A DNA stretch of 9,604 bases from DAOPXV01 sp035352535. Its GTDB lineage: Bacteria; Muiribacteriota; UBA9980. This document shows, piece by piece, positions 6,415 to 9,604 of this stretch. The notes under the pieces were generated by a model. The model was not told where the DNA came from and searched no databases. It saw only the letters and a list, made by a program, of their open reading frames with translations. The stretch covers positions 1 through 9,604 of the forward strand of contig CAZJFS010000165.1 of the NCBI GenBank assembly GCA_964545075.1, written 5' to 3'. The translations under genes and the position numbers were made by a program. How positions within the stretch are numbered: the first letter of the stretch is position 1; each line of letters opens with the position of its first letter.

Positions 6415-7455
6415 ATGAAGATATTAAAAACCGGGGTTTTTAAAAAAATATTCACGCTCTTATTCGCTGCCATTTTAACTGTAACGACCGTTGAAACAGT
6501 CTTCGCGACATCGGAAATCAATATTTTAAAAGCCCCCGAAATAAAAGCGTCAGAAACCAGTGAGGTCCTTGCTTTAAACATCGGCAAAGCCTCGAACGAA
6601 ATATATATTCCAGTTTCGGAATCTCCCAGATTCGAACCCGACGGCCCCGCGGCATTCGCCGTCGATACGAATGAAAACTTCTATATCCTCGACACGGAAA
6701 ACTTCAAGGTCGTCGTAGCTTCGAAGGATAAAATCATAAAAGTCATAAATTATCCGGAAGGCGAGAGCGGAAACCAGAAATTTTTCATACGCGACATATC
6801 CGTTTCTTCGAAAGACGGAAAAATTTACCTTTTGAACCATACGCTCAAAAACATATTTGTTTATTCCTCCGACGGCAAACTCGCGGGCGATATAAACATC
6901 GCCGAATACGTAAAATCACCGCACAAAATATTCGCCGCGAACGACGGAAATATTTATGTCAGGGACGAAGACGACATGAGGATCGTGGTTTTTTCCGCCG
7001 ACGGCAAATTCATAGCTTCAAAAGACGGCTCAATGATATCAAATATTCCGAACAACGACGGATTCCTTTTCGCTCTCGGCGAATTCGACAAAGACGGTCG
7101 CGACATACTTTTGATGGACATTCAAAAAGGAAGAGATCCGAAGGTTTTCGGCCGCCTCTTAAACAGCTACCCCGAAAATCAGATATACGATTATCAGATA
7201 ATCGGAACCGACGATAAGTTAAATCTTTTCGCGATGGCCGTGGAACAGGTAAAAATGGACGTTTCAAGATCGGTCATGTATAAATTCGATATAACTGGAA
7301 AACTTATTTCGCGTTTCGAGATAGATAAATTCTGGGGCCTGGGCGTTTCGGTTCCCACCAGACAATTCACCGTATCGCCGGCCGGCAATCTTTATGTTTT
7401 CGATTCTCAGTTAAATAAGAATAAATTCGTCGTAATTAAAATAGAAGAAAAATAA
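6415..7455 (+). CDS. Exported six-bladed beta-propeller (NHL-like) protein, copy 1
   Basis: Protein of 346 residues, with RBS AAGGAG (6404-6409) 5 bases before the ATG. Signal peptide 1-31, cleavage probably after VFA. Repeating strands of the type FAVDTNENFYILDTENFKVV (81-100) recur as ISVSSKDGKIYLLN, IFAANDGNIYVRDED, a degenerate LFALGEFDKDGRDILLMD, a blade around 260-302, and FTVSPAGNLYVFDSQ (318-332). Together these make about six blades in the NHL/SMP-30-like style. No catalytic motif is visible, so binding or scaffolding is more likely than enzymatic activity. It follows the M23 gene at 94 bases across a hairpin, and the same pair is repeated downstream. It probably acts in the periplasm or at the cell surface with the hydrolase; that partnership is inferred from context. 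Confidence 0.85.
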   Translation: MKILKTGVFKKIFTLLFAAILTVTTVETVFATSEINILKAPEIKASETSEVLALNIGKASNEIYIPVSESPRFEPDGPAAFAVDTNENFYILDTENFKVVVASKDKIIKVINYPEGESGNQKFFIRDISVSSKDGKIYLLNHTLKNIFVYSSDGKLAGDINIAEYVKSPHKIFAANDGNIYVRDEDDMRIVVFSADGKFIASKDGSMISNIPNNDGFLFALGEFDKDGRDILLMDIQKGRDPKVFGRLLNSYPENQIYDYQIIGTDDKLNLFAMAVEQVKMDVSRSVMYKFDITGKLISRFEIDKFWGLGVSVPTRQFTVSPAGNLYVFDSQLNKNKFVVIKIEEK

Positions 7456-7471
7456 TTTTTTTAAATTTATG

Positions 7472-7501
7472 TGGAACTTTTATAATCATTTTTAGTATAA
7501 T
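7472..7501 (+). promoter_or_regulatory. Putative promoter upstream of second SH3b-M23 gene
   Basis: TGGAAC (7472-7477) and TATAAT (7496-7501) are 18 bases apart, the same elements as before the paralogous gene. A second TATAAT lies at 7481-7486, inside the spacer. The leader to the ATG at 7559 is short and shows no strong hairpin. No clear terminator follows the preceding propeller gene, so some read-through is possible. Confidence 0.5.
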
Positions 7502-7558
7502 TATGTGTGATAGCAATAAAAAATCAACAAAATATATAAAGTACAGGGAGGAAACGGT

Positions 7559-8563
7559 ATGAACAGAAAAATTTTAACGGCACTTGTAATGCTTTTATTC
7601 ATAGCATGCGCCGGCTTGTCTTCATATTCATACGGCGGCATCAACGACGTTCAGCAGTCTTTAGGTGACGGCAGCGTCCAGAATTCGACTCAACAAACGA
7701 CGGATGCTCAGGCAACTACGGGTCAGGGATCGCAAAGCCAGTCGGGCGTTGTTATGTGCGGCGTGTTAAACGTAAGAAACAGCCCATGGGGCACTATAAT
7801 CGGAACCGTAAAACAGGGCGCGAAACTTGATATTACAGGTAAAGAGGGCGTATGGTTCAAGATCAACTATAACGGCGGAACCGGCTACGTTCATTCCGGT
7901 TATATCGCAACCTCGGATGCTCCCGCTTCCGCGAGCGACGGTTACGTCAACACTCCCGGCTCTTATCTTAACGTTAGAAGCGGCGCATGGGGCACGATAA
8001 TTGGAAAACTCAACCACGGCGCTTCAATTGAAATTCTTGGAAAAAGCGGCGACTGGTATCAGATAAAATACAACGGAAAAGAAGCTTATGTCCATAAAGA
8101 CTATATATCCAAAACTAAACCCGCGGACGCGGCGGCTGAAGCCACGTCTTCAGTAGCGGCAACCGGCGGCGCCGGCTTCGGCGGCAGGCCCGTCAGCGGC
8201 GGTCCCGTCACTTCCGAATACGGTCCGAGAAACCTTTATGGAACCTTCCACTATGGCATAGACATCGGCGTCGGCACCGGAACTCCAGTCAAGTCCCTCG
8301 GGGCCGGAACGGTCGTATCGGCGGGTTGGGATTACGGCGGGGGTAATACGCTTGTTATAAAATACGACAACGGTTACACATCGACTTACTGCCACCTCCA
8401 GAATTTCGGAGTAAGCGCCGGACAGAGAGTCGGCCAGGGTCAGCAAGTAGGGCACACTAACAATACCGGCGCGTACACTACGGGTCCTCACCTTCACTTC
8501 GCGATAAAAACCCCGAATGGCACAAGCATAAATCCCAGAAACGTTCCTGGAGTGGTAATATAA
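7559..8563 (+). CDS. Exported SH3b-SH3b-M23 (LytM-type) peptidoglycan endopeptidase, copy 2
   Basis: Protein of 334 residues, with a strong RBS AGGGAGG (7545-7551) 7 bases before the ATG. Signal peptide 1 to about 26; FIAC at 14-17 faintly resembles a lipobox, but F at -3 is atypical and the paralogue has no such Cys. The mature start INDVQQSL matches IDDVSQSL of copy 1. SH3b domains are at 63-118 and 128-184, followed by an Ala/Gly-rich linker and an M23 domain from about 205. Active-site residues are all present: H231 and D235 in HYGIDIG, H279 in YCHL, H311/H313 in GPHLHFAI. Compared with copy 1, the loop before the first zinc His is four residues shorter and lacks the HP of MHPI, so substrate choice may differ. 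The partner propeller gene lies 116 bases downstream. Confidence 0.93.
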   Translation: MNRKILTALVMLLFIACAGLSSYSYGGINDVQQSLGDGSVQNSTQQTTDAQATTGQGSQSQSGVVMCGVLNVRNSPWGTIIGTVKQGAKLDITGKEGVWFKINYNGGTGYVHSGYIATSDAPASASDGYVNTPGSYLNVRSGAWGTIIGKLNHGASIEILGKSGDWYQIKYNGKEAYVHKDYISKTKPADAAAEATSSVAATGGAGFGGRPVSGGPVTSEYGPRNLYGTFHYGIDIGVGTGTPVKSLGAGTVVSAGWDYGGGNTLVIKYDNGYTSTYCHLQNFGVSAGQRVGQGQQVGHTNNTGAYTTGPHLHFAIKTPNGTSINPRNVPGVVI

Positions 8564-8618
8564 AAAATAATAATGTAACTAAAACATCAAAAATATATAC
8601 TGTTTTCAATTTTTAAAC

Positions 8619-8650
8619 TGGAAAGCCTTCTTTAAAAAGGGGGCTTTCCA
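8619..8650 (+). promoter_or_regulatory. Stem-loop before propeller gene, copy 2
   Basis: TGGAAAGCC (8619-8627) pairs perfectly with GGCTTTCCA (8642-8650); the 14-base loop has further possible pairing (CTTT with AAAGG-type bases). AATATATAC (8592-8600) lies upstream and TTTATAAAAGG (8657-8667) downstream, as in copy 1. The 3' arm and the downstream block keep exactly the same spacing in both copies (TTTCCATAA to TTTATAAAAGG), although the inner arm bases differ. Confidence 0.75.
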
Positions 8651-8679
8651 TAAACTTTTATAAAAGGGTGAGAAATAAA

Positions 8680-9604
8680 ATGAAGTGTAATCTTTTCGGT
8701 TATTTCGCCGTCGCGTTCATTCTTTGCCTTATCTTAACGCCGTCATGCCTTTTCGCCGCAGACACGAAAGAGGTTTCAACCACTGGCGAGATATCCATAA
8801 AACTGCCCGAAGTAAAAGATTTTAAAACATCGGAAGTATGCGTTATAAAAATCGGAAAAGAAACCGAATCCGTAGCTCTCGGCGCCGCCGACACTCCCGC
8901 GTTCCCGTCAAACGGCCCCTCTTCTTTCGCCGTCGATAAAAAAGGCAATGTATACCTGCTCGACACGATGAACTTCAAGATCCTAATCATTTCAAAAGAA
9001 GGAAAAGTTATAAAAGTCATTCCTTATCCGGCCGGCGAATCATCGGACACGAACGAGGCTTTTTTTATAAGGGACATTGCTATATCGCCCAAGGACAACA
9101 GCATTTATCTTTTAAACTACACCAATAAAAATATCTTCATTTTATCGCCCACCGGCGAGGTCAAAGGCGACATCGATATAAAAGAACAGATAAAAAAGCC
9201 ACATAAAATGTTCGCCGCGAACGATGGAACGATATACGTTAAAGACGAAGAATCATTCGACGTAGTCGCTTATTCGCACGAAGGAAAAGTCCTCGGACGC
9301 CTGCAGGGATATGAGGTCAGCTATTTCCCTGATGAAGACGGCTATCTCTATACGTTAGGCGAAAAAGACCAGACCGGCCAGGACATAGTTCTTTTAGACT
9401 CGAAAGGAAAAGGAAAGCCGAAGGTATTCGGCAAAATGATGAAGGTGATAACCAATACCGAACCTTACGATTACCAGATTCTCGGCGTAGACGCGAAAAA
9501 TAATTTCTTCGCTTCCATCGTCGAAAGGATACAAGAAGACGTAATCCAGACCATCATTTATAAATTCGGCCCGGACGGCAAGGTATTATCCAGGCTCCGC
9601 GTTA
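8680..9604 (+). CDS. Exported beta-propeller (NHL-like) protein, copy 2 (3' end beyond window)
   Basis: The frame is open to the window end, with 308 visible residues. RBS AGGGTGA (8665-8671) precedes the ATG; an in-frame GTG at 8668 lies inside the RBS and is not preferred. Signal peptide 1 to about 26 (LTPSCLFA). It aligns with the copy 1 propeller throughout. Shared stretches include FAVDxxxNxYxLDTxNFK, FFIRDI, PHKxFAANDGxIYVxDE, PKVFG and YDYQI. Copy 1 has 43 residues beyond the last visible aligned position, so about 130 bases of this gene are probably missing. No catalytic motif is visible. It forms a pair with the second SH3b-M23 gene and presumably has the same envelope role as copy 1. 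Confidence 0.88.
   Translation, partial: MKCNLFGYFAVAFILCLILTPSCLFAADTKEVSTTGEISIKLPEVKDFKTSEVCVIKIGKETESVALGAADTPAFPSNGPSSFAVDKKGNVYLLDTMNFKILIISKEGKVIKVIPYPAGESSDTNEAFFIRDIAISPKDNSIYLLNYTNKNIFILSPTGEVKGDIDIKEQIKKPHKMFAANDGTIYVKDEESFDVVAYSHEGKVLGRLQGYEVSYFPDEDGYLYTLGEKDQTGQDIVLLDSKGKGKPKVFGKMMKVITNTEPYDYQILGVDAKNNFFASIVERIQEDVIQTIIYKFGPDGKVLSRLRV

Larger units (their letters stand above)
5119..7455 (+). repeat. Hydrolase-hairpin-propeller cassette, copy 1
   Basis: Promoter-like elements, SH3b-SH3b-M23 gene, stem-loop and propeller gene recur in the same order at 7472-9604. The DNA is well diverged, with only short exact matches such as around the TGGGGCACTATAATCGGA block in the first SH3b domain (near 5516 and 7788). 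The duplication is therefore not recent. Confidence 0.85.
7472..9604 (+). repeat. Hydrolase-hairpin-propeller cassette, copy 2 (truncated by window end)
   Basis: Second head-to-tail copy of the cassette at 5119-7455. Gene order, domain order, gene lengths and the conserved intergenic elements all match. The terminator-like hairpin in the leader of copy 1 has no counterpart here. Further copies could lie beyond the window. Confidence 0.85.

Noticed and set aside
7581..7612. Lipoprotein signal in the second SH3b-M23 protein (FIAC)
   Set aside because: Phe at -3 is atypical of a lipobox and the paralogue lacks the Cys; an ordinary signal peptide is more likely.
5119..9604. Composite transposon, CRISPR array or phage origin for the repeated cassette
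   Set aside because: No transposase, integrase, terminal inverted repeats, spacer-repeat pattern or phage structural genes are visible; the repeats are diverged paralogous genes.

Overview
The window is one bacterial strand-coherent stretch with six genes, all on the + strand. The base composition is mixed, with intergenic DNA much richer in A+T than the genes. No rRNA, tRNA or taxonomic marker gene is present, so the organism cannot be named. A type IV pilin/pseudopilin-like domain buried in a giant membrane protein, together with repeated secreted beta-propeller and SH3b-M23 proteins, is reminiscent of uncultured candidate-phylum bacteria of the Riflebacteria/Wallbacteria kind. That is an impression, not a demonstration.

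Region 1 (1-5129). A giant membrane protein enters the window already in frame; its start lies upstream. Reading it against itself shows two homologous halves. Each half has exported beta-rich modules, a linker and a three-helix membrane block. The first half also carries an embedded pilin-like domain of about 200 residues that the second half lacks. A 29-bp perfect nucleotide repeat, placed exactly 3000 bp apart, lies in the pilin helix of half 1 and in the linker of half 2. The stop codon overlaps the start of a small HExxH putative metallopeptidase gene (ATGA), so the two are probably translationally coupled.

Region 2 (about 5118-9604). Two paralogous gene pairs follow head to tail. Each pair is an exported SH3b-SH3b-M23 (LytM-type) peptidoglycan endopeptidase followed by an exported six-bladed beta-propeller protein; the last propeller runs off the window. 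Equivalent non-coding elements have also been kept. A GGAAC...GTATAAT promoter-like pair precedes each endopeptidase. A stem-loop sits at the same place before each propeller, with different arm sequences but preserved pairing, followed by an identical 11-nt block that leads into the ribosome binding site. The pairing of hydrolase and propeller in both copies suggests that they act together at the cell envelope.

How the parts may work together is inference. The window reads as a cell-envelope locus: a large membrane protein with extracytoplasmic beta modules and a pilin-like segment, a coupled putative metallopeptidase, and two hydrolase/propeller modules. No known named system is recognised. 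The most unusual features are the embedded pilin domain, the exact 3000-bp-spaced repeat, and the duplicated hydrolase-hairpin-propeller cassette.
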